Assembly (NCBI GenBank): GCA_025351355.1
Contig: JANXWC010000148.1
Span: 1 to 64,000 of the forward strand
Length of the DNA: 64,000 nt
Direction of reading: 5' to 3'
Source: Hyphomicrobiaceae bacterium
GTDB lineage: Bacteria; Pseudomonadota; Alphaproteobacteria; Rhizobiales; Hyphomicrobiaceae
Under the pieces are notes generated by a model. It saw only the letters and a list, made by a program, of their open reading frames with translations, did not search any database and had not been told where the DNA came from. Of the stretch, positions 33,656-43,232 are shown in pieces. Positions within the stretch are counted from its first letter, which is position 1. Every line of letters begins with the position of its first letter. The translations under genes were made by a program, and so were the position numbers.

Positions 33656-34714
33656 ATGAACCAGCTTCGCTCCATCAATGCGCAAACTGCGACCCGCCAC
33701 CAGCCCGCTGGCCACCCGCCCGCCGCGCATGGAAAAGTGGGTGTCCTGCTGCTCAATCTGGGTACGCCCGACGGCACTGGCTACTGGCCCATGCGCCGGT
33801 ACCTCAAACAATTCCTGTCCGACAAGCGCGTGATCGAACTGCCGCGATTGCTGTGGTGGCCGATCCTCAATCTCGTGATCCTCACGGTGCGCCCGGGGCG
33901 CAAGGGCCGTGACTATGCGTCGATCTGGAATAATGAGCGCAACGAAGGTCCGCTGAAAACGATCACACGCGATCAGGCGGTCGGATTGGCTGCGATCTTT
34001 GCCGATCATCCCAACGTCGTGATCGACTGGGCCATGCGCTATGCCAATCCCTCGACCGAAAGCCGCATCCGGGCTCTGCACGAGCAGGGCTGCGAAAGGA
34101 TCCTATTGGTGCCGCTTTATCCGCAATATGCGGCGGCGACGACGGCCACCGCCAACGATGAAGCCTTTCGCGCGCTGATGGCGTTACGCTGGCAACCGGC
34201 TGTTCGAACCACCCCCGCCTACGCCGACGACCCCGGGTATATTGCAGCTCTCGCTCAATCGATCCGCGATCACCTAGCCACCTTGCCTTGGGAACCTGAG
34301 ATCGTAGTGGCGACCTATCACGGCATGCCGCAAAAATATCTTGAGCGCGGCGATCCCTATTATTGCCAGTGTATGAAGACCTCGCGGCTCCTGCTGGCCG
34401 AACTCGATTGGCCGAAAGAGCGCCTGCTGACGACGTTTCAGTCGCGGTTCGGGAATGATCCCTGGCTCCAGCCTTACACAGACAAAACGATAACGGCTCT
34501 CGCCAAGGCCGGCACCAAACGCATCGCTCTCGTCGCACCCGGATTTTCTGCCGATTGCTTGGAGACGCTTGAAGAACTCGACGTAGAAAATCGTGCCTTC
34601 TTTCTCGACAACGGCGGCAGCGATTTCAGCTACGTCCCCGCATTAAATGCTAGCCCCTTGGGCATCAAAGTGATCGAAGGCATCGTGCGACGTGAACTTG
34701 GTGGCTGGCTTTAG
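33656..34714 (+). CDS. hemH: ferrochelatase
   Basis: 352 residues. The enzyme inserts Fe2+ into protoporphyrin IX, the last step of haem synthesis, at the inner face of the membrane. Diagnostic segments are GVLLLNLGTPDGTGYWPMRRYL, MRYANPSTESRI, VPLYPQYAAATTAT, TYHGMPQKYLERGDPY with the metal-ligand His222, FQSRFGNDPWLQPYT and PGFSADCLETLEELD with the partner glutamate. ATG 33656 is chosen because the longer frame from 33488 runs through the terminator. Confidence 0.96.
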   Translation: MNQLRSINAQTATRHQPAGHPPAAHGKVGVLLLNLGTPDGTGYWPMRRYLKQFLSDKRVIELPRLLWWPILNLVILTVRPGRKGRDYASIWNNERNEGPLKTITRDQAVGLAAIFADHPNVVIDWAMRYANPSTESRIRALHEQGCERILLVPLYPQYAAATTATANDEAFRALMALRWQPAVRTTPAYADDPGYIAALAQSIRDHLATLPWEPEIVVATYHGMPQKYLERGDPYYCQCMKTSRLLLAELDWPKERLLTTFQSRFGNDPWLQPYTDKTITALAKAGTKRIALVAPGFSADCLETLEELDVENRAFFLDNGGSDFSYVPALNASPLGIKVIEGIVRRELGGWL

Positions 34715-34891
34715 AGCAGCGGTAAATGCGATAGGCTTTCACGGCCGAATTGGAGCGTTATTGCTCCACAATCTGGCTTTTGGCCCTTGTTTCTATATAT
34801 TTTAAGTATCGTTCTGGCAGCTGAGGACTAATGATTCGGCGCTCCCGACGCGCGCCGGCAATGAGCCGAGCGAAAGCCACGGGAGAATAAA

Positions 34892-35581
34892 GTGAATCAA
34901 AGAGCTTTAGCCGCAGAATTTATAGGAACGTTCGGATTGGTTAGCGCCGTATGCGGCACTGCGCTGTTTTCGGCGCCTGCCGGTGGCGGACTGGTAGCCG
35001 TAGCGTTTGCTGCCGGCCTTGCGGTCCTCGCCATGGCCTACGCCGTTGGACACGTTTCCGGCGGCCATTTTAATCCCGCCGTCACGGTCGGATTGATTGC
35101 CGGCGGTCGCTTCAGCACAGCCGACGCCATTCCTTATATTGTCGCGCAGGTTCTCGGCGGACTGGCAGCAGCGTTTGTATTTTCCGCGATCCTCAACGGC
35201 GCGCCAACAAGCGCCAGCGTACCCAAGTGGAATTCTTTCATGGCGATCTCCAATACGTTTGGTGGCCCCGCGCAATTCACCATGGCTTCCGCATTTATCG
35301 TCGAGGTCGTTATTACCGCGCTATTCCTGATTGTTATCATGGGATCGACGTCGAAACGGGTGCCGGCCGGTTTTGCACCGATCGCCATCGGATTGGCGAT
35401 GACAATGCTTTATCTCGTGTCGATGCCCGTTTCCAACGCGTCGCTTAATCCGGCGCGTTCGACTGCCACCGCACTGCTTGCCGGCGGACCCGCAATTGCG
35501 AACCTGTGGGTTTTTTGGGTTGCGCCAATAGTAGGCGCCGCGATTGGTGGAGCCATCGCGAAATGGTTGCAGAACGAGTAA
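34892..35581 (+). CDS. aquaporin/MIP-family channel with atypical filter
   Basis: 229 residues with six helices and both NPA boxes (HFNPAV 61-63, SLNPAR 186-188). Overall it resembles E. coli AqpZ (VGHVSGGHFNPAVT, PAGFAPIAIGLA). The GTG start at 34892 has GGGAG at 34881-34885. Compared with AqpZ from memory, the aromatic/arginine filter Phe43-His174-Thr183-Arg189 becomes Ala41-Tyr174-Ala183-Arg189. This may widen the pore, so small neutral solutes other than water are possible. It is monocistronic, with a terminator at 35612-35637. Confidence 0.92.
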   Translation: MNQRALAAEFIGTFGLVSAVCGTALFSAPAGGGLVAVAFAAGLAVLAMAYAVGHVSGGHFNPAVTVGLIAGGRFSTADAIPYIVAQVLGGLAAAFVFSAILNGAPTSASVPKWNSFMAISNTFGGPAQFTMASAFIVEVVITALFLIVIMGSTSKRVPAGFAPIAIGLAMTMLYLVSMPVSNASLNPARSTATALLAGGPAIANLWVFWVAPIVGAAIGGAIAKWLQNE

Positions 35582-35611
35582 TAATTTTTCGGTCGGCAAG
35601 TCGCAACTGCA

Positions 35612-35637
35612 GCGGGCCAGTGAATCGGCCCGCTTTT
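35612..35637 (+). terminator. intrinsic terminator after the aquaporin gene
   Basis: GCGGGCC (35612-35618) pairs with GGCCCGC (35627-35633) over an 8-base loop, followed by four T. It lies 31 bases after the aquaporin stop and just before the end of the convergent SDR gene. The opposite strand lacks a T-run, so it acts mainly on the plus strand. Confidence 0.8.
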
Positions 35638-35645
35638 CTAGTTCT

Positions 35646-36416
35646 CTACTTGCCGCGGTAGTGTCCGCCGCCGTCGACATCGAGAACGGTGCCGCTTACA
35701 TAACCGCAAGCCGGCGACGCCAGGAACGCCGCAGCATTGGCGATTTCCGCGCTGTCGATCAATCGGTCGAGCGGCAAACCGGATAGCATTTCCTCCCACC
35801 GGCTTTCGTCGCCAAATGCCGACTTGGCGCGGGTCTTGGATAACGAGATGATCCGATCCGTCCGTGTCGCCGCAGGATTAATGCCGAACACACGCACACC
35901 CCAATCGACCGACTTGCCGCCGACCGCGCCGGTAAAGGCCATGAGCGCCGCATTGCCGGTCGCGCCGCAGACATAATCGTAGCGCGGACTGCGTCCGGCG
36001 GCGCCAATGATATTGACGATGGTGCCGGCCTTCCGCTCTTTCATGCGACCGAGCAGAAGTTGCGTTAAATGAATATAGCCCATCACCTTGAGGTTCCAGG
36101 CCTCCTGCCATTTCTCCATCGTCAGATCGAGCAGGCCTCCGCCAGGGATGGCGCCGGCGTTGTTGACGAGAATAGTGGTGTTTGGATGTGCGGCCGCGAC
36201 TCGCTCGCGTTCGCTTCCCTGCGAAAGATCAGCCGCGAAAGCCGTGACCGGTCCGATTGCCGCCAATTCATCGCGCGTCGCTTCAAGCCGTTGGGAATCG
36301 CGAGAAACGATTGTCACGCTGCAGCCTTCTTGCAGGAATATTCTGGCGCATGCGGCACCGATTCCCTTGGAGCCACCGGTGACTAAAACGTGTTGACCCT
36401 TGAGCCGAAGATCCAT
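35646..36416 (-). CDS. SDR-family protein with a degenerate catalytic triad
   Basis: 256 residues. The Rossmann motif TGGSKGIG (13-20), NNAG (84-87) and the C-terminal GYVSGTVLDVDGGGH show the classical SDR fold. The active site is unusual: the strand normally ending in the catalytic Ser reads IVNIIGAAG, and Tyr145/Tyr147 are followed at the +4 position by Cys149/Ala151 instead of Lys. Similar YxxGxxGNAALMAF sequences form a subfamily I recall seeing annotated as SDR oxidoreductases. Reaction unknown; it may bind NAD(P) without standard catalysis. Confidence 0.85.
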   Translation of the reverse strand: MDLRLKGQHVLVTGGSKGIGAACARIFLQEGCSVTIVSRDSQRLEATRDELAAIGPVTAFAADLSQGSERERVAAAHPNTTILVNNAGAIPGGGLLDLTMEKWQEAWNLKVMGYIHLTQLLLGRMKERKAGTIVNIIGAAGRSPRYDYVCGATGNAALMAFTGAVGGKSVDWGVRVFGINPAATRTDRIISLSKTRAKSAFGDESRWEEMLSGLPLDRLIDSAEIANAAAFLASPACGYVSGTVLDVDGGGHYRGK

Positions 36417-36625
36417 GAGTTGTCATCCAGATTGAGCGATAGAGGTTGGGGAATGGCAGGATAGCCCACCGGACTATTGCGCCAATCATCGACGGAGGTA
36501 AGGGGCCAATTTCGCCGCTCATTCCCACAGGCACATAGGCGTCTCGTTGCACCCGCGCGGCCAGTGCTGTAATACCGAATGCAGGCGCCGTTTCCGCCGA
36601 CGTAGCACATAAGGAGACCAGACCT

Positions 36626-37705
36626 TTGGCAGACAAAAGCGGGAAACCCCCGCGCGGCGGCAGCCCGACTACGGGCGCCAGAAGTGACGGTGCGGCATCA
36701 TCGGCAGGCGTGCCTCCGGGTTCTGCAACAGCTAGCCGTGTCGTCGTGCCACTGGAGGACAATCGGCTCGTCCCTCTCGTCCTTGGTGAGCATGATGCAC
36801 ATTTGGCACTCATCGAGCAATTGATCGGTGTTAAAGCCGTGGCACACGGCAATCTCATATCTTTGACTGGGCCGCTGCAAGCCTGCACTACGGCCAAACA
36901 AGTGCTTGAAGCCCTGTACGCGCGGGCCGTTCGCGGTGAAGAATTTGTTGCCGGTGACGTCGAAGGAATGATTCGACATTCGCGCTCCGCTCCAGCCAAC
37001 GAGGGAATGGCGCAAATCCGCACGCGAAAGAAAGTCGTGACCGCCCGTACGGCAATGCAGAGTGCCTATATCCACGCCCTTGAGCACTCGGATCTTGTGT
37101 TCGGGCTTGGACCTGCGGGCACTGGAAAAACCTACCTTGCAGTGGCTTTTGCGGCCCAGATGCTGGAGCGCAATCTTGTCGAGCGCATCATCCTGTCGCG
37201 ACCTGCGGTCGAGGCCGGTGAACGACTGGGATTTTTGCCCGGTGACATGAAGGAAAAGGTCGATCCGTACCTCCGCCCGTTGTACGACGCGCTCTATGAC
37301 GTGCTGCCGCCGGAAAAGGTAGAGAAGGCACTTACCGACGGGGTCATCGAGATTGCGCCGCTCGCCTTCATGCGCGGACGCACTTTGGCGAATGCTGTAG
37401 TCATTTTGGACGAAGCGCAAAATACCACGCCTATGCAAATGAAGATGTTTCTGACGCGACTTGGTGAAGGGTCTAAGATGATCGTTACGGGCGATCCTAC
37501 CCAGATCGATTTGCCAGTCGGACAGAAATCCGGACTTAACGAAGCCGTCGGGTTGCTCAGCATGGTCAAGGGCATTGAGGCGATACGCTTCCAGGCGCAG
37601 GACGTCGTCCGTCGCGATCTGGTCGCACGCATCGTCAAAGCCTATGAGGCAGCTGCGGCTGCTGCGGTGAGCGATAAGCAGCGACAGTCTGTCGCGCGGA
37701 GTTGA
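36626..37705 (+). CDS. phoH: PhoH-family ATPase
   Basis: 359 residues. The N-terminal KH-like region is followed by the ATPase domain: Walker A GPAGTGKTYLA, SRPAVEAGERLGFLPGD, Walker B VVILDEAQN and TGDPTQIDLP. PhoH ATPases act in RNA metabolism together with the YbeY RNase. The start is TTG 36626 with AAGGAG at 36611-36616; it gives MADKSGKPPRGG. The next gene, ybeY, begins at the stop codon. The usual upstream miaB gene is missing here. Confidence 0.94.
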   Translation: MADKSGKPPRGGSPTTGARSDGAASSAGVPPGSATASRVVVPLEDNRLVPLVLGEHDAHLALIEQLIGVKAVAHGNLISLTGPLQACTTAKQVLEALYARAVRGEEFVAGDVEGMIRHSRSAPANEGMAQIRTRKKVVTARTAMQSAYIHALEHSDLVFGLGPAGTGKTYLAVAFAAQMLERNLVERIILSRPAVEAGERLGFLPGDMKEKVDPYLRPLYDALYDVLPPEKVEKALTDGVIEIAPLAFMRGRTLANAVVILDEAQNTTPMQMKMFLTRLGEGSKMIVTGDPTQIDLPVGQKSGLNEAVGLLSMVKGIEAIRFQAQDVVRRDLVARIVKAYEAAAAAAVSDKQRQSVARS

Positions 37706-37707
37706 AA

Positions 37708-38229
37708 GTGAACCAGCCCCAACCGGCCCAGACGACGAACTCGGCGCCAACTTTAGACGCCGAAGTCGTGATTGAAGACGACCGATGGCGCTTACTGTTG
37801 AACATAGAAAAAGCCGTTCTGGCAGCTGCGGCATGTGTGCTGAAAATTGAAGATCTCCGGTCTCTTGAGGGCGCGTCGGCCATCACGATCGTGCTGGTAA
37901 ACGACGAGCGGATTGCGGCGTTGAATGCGCAATTCCGCGATAAGGCTACGCCAACAAACGTGCTGTCGTTTCCAACAGATCGCCGGGCAACCGAACCCGG
38001 CGCCCCGACTTATCTCGGTGATGTGATAATCGCGCTTGAGACAGTACAGCGCGAGGCACGTGAACAGAATGTCCCAGTACTTCACCATGTCCAACATCTA
38101 ACGGTGCATGGAATTCTGCACCTACTCGGCTACGATCACCTAACCAACGTGGATGCGGAAGCCATGGAAACTCAGGAAATTCAACTCCTTGCGTCGCTCG
38201 GTATCGCTGATCCCTACGCATCACAGTAG
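37708..38229 (+). CDS. ybeY: endoribonuclease YbeY (rRNA maturation)
   Basis: 173 residues from GTG 37708, supported by GGAG at 37698-37701. The zinc motif HGILHLLGYDH near the C-terminus and TNVLSFPTD are diagnostic. YbeY is a single-strand RNase for 16S rRNA 3' maturation and ribosome quality control. A TTG at 37702 would overlap phoH by 4 bases and is the alternative start. Confidence 0.95.
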   Translation: MNQPQPAQTTNSAPTLDAEVVIEDDRWRLLLNIEKAVLAAAACVLKIEDLRSLEGASAITIVLVNDERIAALNAQFRDKATPTNVLSFPTDRRATEPGAPTYLGDVIIALETVQREAREQNVPVLHHVQHLTVHGILHLLGYDHLTNVDAEAMETQEIQLLASLGIADPYASQ

Positions 38230-38274
38230 TCGGTGTTTCTCCCCCCAACGACCCGGAATTGACTAGCTCAGACC

Positions 38275-39345
38275 ATGACACTTGCCCCCAAAGACAGCGA
38301 CGACAACAGCCGACGACCCAACGGACAACAGGCTGCGACGCCCCATGGCGGTGGCTGGCTTAATGCGGTTCGCGCGCGCCTGGGATTGGCGCCCGGCGCC
38401 ACGCTGCGCGACACGATCGAGGATGCGCTAAAGGAACAACCGGACGGACAGGCGTTTTCGCCGGCCGAACGCGAGATGCTACAGCGTACGTTGCGGTTCG
38501 GTACATTGCGCGTTGACGACATCATGGTGCCGCGCTCCGACATCATCGCCCTTGACGAAAGCGAAGAGATCCGCACGCTTTTGCAGAATTTCGATAACGC
38601 CGGTGTAAGCCGAATACCAGTTTTCCGCGAAACGCTGGATGACCCACGCGGCATGGTGCACATCAAGGATCTGCTGCGCTGGTTGATGGGTGATGCGACA
38701 GGAAGGCCAGCGACAGAAGGCAAAACGCCAACAGCAACGGGTCGCCCAAAACTTCCCGAAAAATCCGCCATCGCAGCGCCTGACGCCTTGTGCGAAATTA
38801 ATCTCGGCAAAGCCGATTTGTCCAAGTCGATCGCGGCCTCGAAACTACGTCGGCCGGTATTATTCGTTCCGGCCTCGATGCCTGTCACAAATCTGCTGAT
38901 ACGCATGCAAACGACGCGCATTCATATGGCGCTGGTGGTTGACGAATACGGTGGGACGGACGGGCTCGTGACAATCGAGGATCTGGTCGAACAGATCGTG
39001 GGTGAAATCGAAGACGAGCATGACGAAGTCGAAGCAGACAATATTGTAGTCGATTCCAACCAGGGCTTGACCGCGGCGGCACGCACGCCGGTAAAAGAGT
39101 TGGAGGAAAAACTCCAACTCAAACTGCTATCGCCGGAACAAGAAACGGAAATTGACACGCTTGGCGGACTTGTGTTCGCCCTGGTCGGTCATGTACCGGC
39201 GCGCGGTGAATTGGTGGCGCACCCGTCAGGCATTGAGTTTGAGGTGCTCGATGCCGACGCGCGGCGGATTAAGCGGTTGCGGATCCATCGTACCCGGCGG
39301 CCAATCCCGAATGCTTCCGTCGAACGCGCGACACCGTCGTTGTGA
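38275..39345 (+). CDS. CorC/HlyC-family protein (CBS pair plus transporter-associated domain)
   Basis: 356 residues, no membrane domain. The CBS pair is marked by VDDIMVPRSDIIALD and VSRIPVFRE, then IHMALVVDEYGGTDGLVTIEDLVEQIVGEI. An insertion of about 40 residues lies between the two CBS motifs (GRPATEGKTPTATGRPKLPE). The C-terminal CorC_HlyC domain has LDTLGGLVFALVGHVPARGE-type sequence. It is linked to magnesium/cobalt efflux or membrane maintenance. It sits between ybeY and lnt, as in most Rhizobiales. Confidence 0.92.
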   Translation: MTLAPKDSDDNSRRPNGQQAATPHGGGWLNAVRARLGLAPGATLRDTIEDALKEQPDGQAFSPAEREMLQRTLRFGTLRVDDIMVPRSDIIALDESEEIRTLLQNFDNAGVSRIPVFRETLDDPRGMVHIKDLLRWLMGDATGRPATEGKTPTATGRPKLPEKSAIAAPDALCEINLGKADLSKSIAASKLRRPVLFVPASMPVTNLLIRMQTTRIHMALVVDEYGGTDGLVTIEDLVEQIVGEIEDEHDEVEADNIVVDSNQGLTAAARTPVKELEEKLQLKLLSPEQETEIDTLGGLVFALVGHVPARGELVAHPSGIEFEVLDADARRIKRLRIHRTRRPIPNASVERATPSL

Positions 39346-41093
39346 TCGAAGCGCGCGAAATGGAAGCCTGCAAAAATGGCGCCGTCCGAAGCGATCGCAC
39401 CACAACTCCGGTTTATCTCATGCAGCGCTTGCGAGGGGTTGCAAAGCTTGAGCGATATGGTGCGGCGTTGGCTGCCGGGGCTGTTTCAATCCTGGCGATG
39501 CCGCCATTTCACTTTTGGCCCGTGCTGTGGCTGACGCTACCGCTGCTTGGCATGCTCGTCGACGTGGCCGCCGAAGCTCCAAACGTGTCCAGCCGTTGGG
39601 CGCCCTGGCGGCGCTGGCCAATGGGGCGGGGCGCCGAAATTGGTTGGCTGTTCGGCTTTGGCTATCATGTGGCCGGCCTGTACTGGATCGGCGAGGCGTT
39701 TCTCGTCGAGGCCGAAGTATTCGCATGGCTGCTGCCATTCGCCGTGACGTTCCTGCCGGCGGGTCTTGCCCTGTTTACCGCAGTTGCCGCCGCTTTCTCA
39801 CAGCTGCCGCTGAACCATACGGCCTTCCAGCGGGCTGCGATGATGGCCGTGGGCTTTGGTGTCACAGAATGGCTGCGCGGGCACATCCTGACCGGCTTTC
39901 CCTGGAACATCCTGGGCACCGCACTGACTTACCCTTTACCGCTGCTGCAAGGCGTTTCCGTCTTGGGAATTTATGGGTTGACGATTGTCACTGTGCTCGT
40001 TTTTGCTGGTCCGTTTGCGCTTGTGCGGGAGGCGGCGTGTACCGGATCGGCGCTGCGTCGGCGCCGCGCTAGCGCCTTAGGACTGGCCGTAATCCCGCTG
40101 GCAACCATCTGGGGAGCAGGCGCCTGGCGATTGGCGGCGTTTCCTAAGACATTGACCGAACAGCAGCGGCCAACGGTGCGCATCGTGCAGTTGAGCATTC
40201 CGCAACGGGAGCGCATGCAGGCACACAATCAGCGCCGCATTTTTGACGAGCATCTTGCGGCCTCACTGACCGCGCCGGACGGCCACATCGATAATGCCGT
40301 GGGCATAAACCTTATTATCTGGCCTGAAGCTGCGATGCCGTTCGTGCCGTTGGCGCAACCGGTCGCTCTGCAGGCCATTGGCACGATGCTTCCTCCAGGT
40401 ACGCAACTCGCGTCGGGCGCCTTGCGGGTCGAGACGGATGCACAAAACGGCGCACGAAAAGTCTACAACAGCTTGCTCGTATTCAAGGGCCAGCCGAATG
40501 CATTTGGCGACAACCACAGCCGGGGGGCGCTTGCCGCGAGCTATGACAAGATCCATCTCGTTCCGTTCGGCGAATACTTGCCCATGCAGACGTTGCTTGA
40601 ATTGCTCGGCCTGCAACAGATTACGCGTGAGCGCGGTGGCTTTACGGCCGGATCCCTCCCCCGGAAAAGCATGTCGCTGCCGAATTTCGGCCAAGTGTTG
40701 CCGCTGATCTGCTACGAAGCGATTTTCCCCATGACGCTATTCAAACCGGGTGGGCGTCCGGATCTGTTGCTGACTGTCACCAACGATGGCTGGTTCGGCA
40801 CTATGACAGGCCCTCGCCAGCATTATCATCAAGCCCGCATCCGGGCGGTGGAACTCGGCATTCCCATGGTTCGCGCCTCGAGCAACGGGATTTCGTCGCT
40901 GCTTGATGGGAACGGCCGTGAACTCGGTCGTTTGGAACTCAACGCGGTCGGAACCCTCGACGTATCGCCGCCGGCCGCGCTGCCAGCCACGATTTATGCT
41001 CGCTATGGCGATGGCTTGTTCTGGTTTTTGGTCGTTAGTGTCGCGGTCGGGTTAGTATTGTACCAGTTGAGTGACCGTTCACCACGTCTGTAA
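39342..41093 (+). CDS. lnt: apolipoprotein N-acyltransferase
   Basis: 583 residues from GTG 39342, overlapping corC by 4 bases; ATG 39360 or 39420 would give a length nearer the family norm. Several membrane helices precede the nitrilase-like periplasmic domain with Glu329 (WPEAAMP), Lys403 (YDKIHLVPFGEYLP) and Cys457 (LICYEAIFP). It N-acylates lipoproteins such as BamB, encoded at 22450-23817. In Sinorhizobium this gene (actA) is needed for acid tolerance, from memory. Confidence 0.95.
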   Translation: MIEAREMEACKNGAVRSDRTTTPVYLMQRLRGVAKLERYGAALAAGAVSILAMPPFHFWPVLWLTLPLLGMLVDVAAEAPNVSSRWAPWRRWPMGRGAEIGWLFGFGYHVAGLYWIGEAFLVEAEVFAWLLPFAVTFLPAGLALFTAVAAAFSQLPLNHTAFQRAAMMAVGFGVTEWLRGHILTGFPWNILGTALTYPLPLLQGVSVLGIYGLTIVTVLVFAGPFALVREAACTGSALRRRRASALGLAVIPLATIWGAGAWRLAAFPKTLTEQQRPTVRIVQLSIPQRERMQAHNQRRIFDEHLAASLTAPDGHIDNAVGINLIIWPEAAMPFVPLAQPVALQAIGTMLPPGTQLASGALRVETDAQNGARKVYNSLLVFKGQPNAFGDNHSRGALAASYDKIHLVPFGEYLPMQTLLELLGLQQITRERGGFTAGSLPRKSMSLPNFGQVLPLICYEAIFPMTLFKPGGRPDLLLTVTNDGWFGTMTGPRQHYHQARIRAVELGIPMVRASSNGISSLLDGNGRELGRLELNAVGTLDVSPPAALPATIYARYGDGLFWFLVVSVAVGLVLYQLSDRSPRL

Positions 41094-41156
41094 ACGCTCT
41101 GGTAACATCGATTGTTATTTTATTTGGTTAGATCAATGCAATCAGGCTTTGGTAGG

Positions 41157-41185
41157 TTGACGATAAAGACAACCGCCCGTAGGTA
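41157..41185 (+). promoter_or_regulatory. possible sigma-70-type promoter for the XRE regulator gene
   Basis: TTGACG (41157-41162) and TAGGTA (41180-41185) are separated by 17 bases, about 70 bases before the start codon at 41258. The -10 match is moderate. The 164-base gap after lnt supports a separate promoter for the regulator. Confidence 0.35.
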
Positions 41186-41257
41186 TTATCCGGGAACAAT
41201 CATCAGTTCTCACCAGCAATGTTCCGCCACACGTAAAATAAAAAGCACGGATGAGTT

Positions 41258-41734
41258 ATGGCACAACCTGATCCAGTCCTTGAAGAAGACAATGAAGAAA
41301 AAGGATCGCGCCGTCCCAATCCGGTCGACATCCACGTCGGTGGTCGCGTACGTTTTCGACGCATGCTGCTCGGTATGAGCCAGGAGAAGTTGGGGGAACG
41401 GCTAGGGCTGACGTTCCAGCAAGTGCAAAAGTATGAAAAGGGCGTTAACCGCATCGGTGCCAGCCGATTGTTCGACCTGTCTCAGGTTTTGCAGGTGCCG
41501 ATCCAATTCTTCTACGAGGACGCGCCGGGATCTTTGAAACAGGCCTCAGGTGAGCATGGCGCAGGTTTCGCTGACCGTGGCGGTGAAAGTTACATCGTCG
41601 AATTTCTGAACACGCGTGACGGCTTGGAATTGAACAAGGCATTTGTCCGCATCCAAGATATCAAAGTGCGGCGCGCCATCGTCGATCTCGTACGCTCGCT
41701 GGCCGGCGACGACAAAGAACTCAAGCTCGGTTAA
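41258..41734 (+). CDS. XRE-family transcriptional regulator (PraR/PhrR-like)
   Basis: 158 residues. An N-terminal helix-turn-helix (VRFRRMLLGMSQEKLGERLGLTFQQVQKYEKGVNRIGASRL) is followed by VPIQFFYEDAPG and a C-terminal helical tail (IVDLVRSLAGDD). This layout and the position after lnt and before metK match the PhrR/PraR regulators of rhizobia, known from memory for roles in low-pH response and quorum/biofilm control. Targets here are unknown; the conserved place next to lnt and metK suggests an ancient regulatory role. Confidence 0.9.
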   Translation: MAQPDPVLEEDNEEKGSRRPNPVDIHVGGRVRFRRMLLGMSQEKLGERLGLTFQQVQKYEKGVNRIGASRLFDLSQVLQVPIQFFYEDAPGSLKQASGEHGAGFADRGGESYIVEFLNTRDGLELNKAFVRIQDIKVRRAIVDLVRSLAGDDKELKLG

Positions 41735-41912
41735 CACGAGTGGTTGCTGACAAGACACACCTGTCGGCTTAACGCGAATGCGGCGAAGAATGACGATTGC
41801 TGTGAAAATCCCTCTGTTTGTTCGTCTCGACGCTGAACACGCTGGCTTGACCGCCTAAGCATTCCTTGCCAAGAACCGCGCGAATTCCGTCTCAACGATC
41901 GCGAGGATGCCT

Positions 41913-43205
41913 GTGGCGCGCAAGTCTAACCTTTTTACCAGTGAGTCCGTCTCCGAAGGCCATCCCGATAAGGTTGCCGATCAGATCTCGGACGCGATCC
42001 TCGACGCGTTTTTGGCCAACGACGCCAAACTCGGCATTTCCGACAACAGCGCAGTCAATACCCGCCTTGGCTGCGAGACGCTGGTCACCACGAACAAAGT
42101 CGTTATCGCCGGTGAAGGCCGTGGCCAAGCGCCGTTGTTCATGAAGTATGCGAGCCACCAATTTGTCGGCCAGAATGAGTGGGTCGTCAACCGCGAGCTG
42201 ATGACAGAAATCGCGCGCGGCGTGATCAAGGAAATCGGTTACGATCAGGTCGGCTTTTCCTTCAATGGCGCCGACGTCGAAGTTTTGCTGCATGGCCAAT
42301 CCGCCGACATTGCCGCTGGCGTCGACGCCAAGCAGGGCGAAGAGGGCGCCGGCGACCAGGGCATGATGTTTGGCTTCGCATGCACCGAAAGCGAAGTGTA
42401 CGAGAAGGGCTCGTTCATGCCCGCCCCGATCTATTTCTCGCACAAGATCTTGAAAGTACTTTCGGAAGCCCGCCGTTCGGGCAAGCTCGGCGACTTGCTG
42501 CCGGACGCCAAGAGCCAGGTCACCATCCGCTATGAAGATGGCCGCGCGGTCGGGTGCGACAAGGTCGTTGTGTCGACGCAGCACAAGGGATCCAACGGCA
42601 AAGGTCGCGATTACACGCCGGAAATGGTGCGCGACCTGATCGGCGATGCCGTGACTTCGTGCCTGCCGAAAGGGTGGATGCCAAAAAGCGGCAGCGACTT
42701 CCTTGTCAACCCGACCGGCAATTTCGTCGTCGGCGGTCCTGATGGCGATTGCGGCCTCACCGGTCGCAAGATCATCGTCGACACCTATGGCGGCTATGCT
42801 CCCCACGGTGGCGGCGCGTTCTCCGGCAAAGATCCGACCAAGGTCGACCGTTCGGCTGCCTATGCCGCCCGCTATCTGGCCAAGAACGTGGTCGCGGCCG
42901 GCCTTGCCGAGCGCTGCATGATCCAGGTCGCCTACGCCATCGGCCGTCCCGAGCCGATGTCGTTGCTGGTCGATACGCAAGGCACCAGCAAGGATGGCGC
43001 CGAACTCGACGCCGAGCTCGAAAAAGTGCTGGCTGAACTGTTCCCGCTGCGTCCGACCAACATCCGGCGAGTGCTGCAGCTCAACCGCCCCATCTACAAA
43101 CGCACAGCCGCCTACGGCCATTTTGGCCGCCAGCCGGATGCCGATGGTGGGTTCTCGTGGGAAAAAACCGATCTCGCCGACAGGATCAAGAAGGCGATCG
43201 GTTGA
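41913..43205 (+). CDS. metK: S-adenosylmethionine synthetase
   Basis: 430 residues. [68 protein letters not shown] and [20 protein letters not shown] are diagnostic. The enzyme makes SAM from ATP and methionine. GTG 41913 is preferred because GAGG at 41903-41906 abuts the ATG at 41907 but is well spaced from the GTG. It is longer than the E. coli enzyme (384). A terminator at 43233-43265 separates it from trmB. Confidence 0.97.
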   Translation: MARKSNLFTSESVSEGHPDKVADQISDAILDAFLANDAKLGISDNSAVNTRLGCETLVTTNKVVIAGEGRGQAPLFMKYASHQFVGQNEWVVNRELMTEIARGVIKEIGYDQVGFSFNGADVEVLLHGQSADIAAGVDAKQGEEGAGDQGMMFGFACTESEVYEKGSFMPAPIYFSHKILKVLSEARRSGKLGDLLPDAKSQVTIRYEDGRAVGCDKVVVSTQHKGSNGKGRDYTPEMVRDLIGDAVTSCLPKGWMPKSGSDFLVNPTGNFVVGGPDGDCGLTGRKIIVDTYGGYAPHGGGAFSGKDPTKVDRSAAYAARYLAKNVVAAGLAERCMIQVAYAIGRPEPMSLLVDTQGTSKDGAELDAELEKVLAELFPLRPTNIRRVLQLNRPIYKRTAAYGHFGRQPDADGGFSWEKTDLADRIKKAIG

Positions 43206-43232
43206 ACGTCGGCCGACGACTGGCACTGCAGG

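Noticed and set aside
41735-41912. SAM-sensing riboswitch in front of metK
   Set aside because: Alphaproteobacterial SAM riboswitches were considered, but I could not recognise the expected pseudoknot or conserved core by eye. An Infernal search would be needed.
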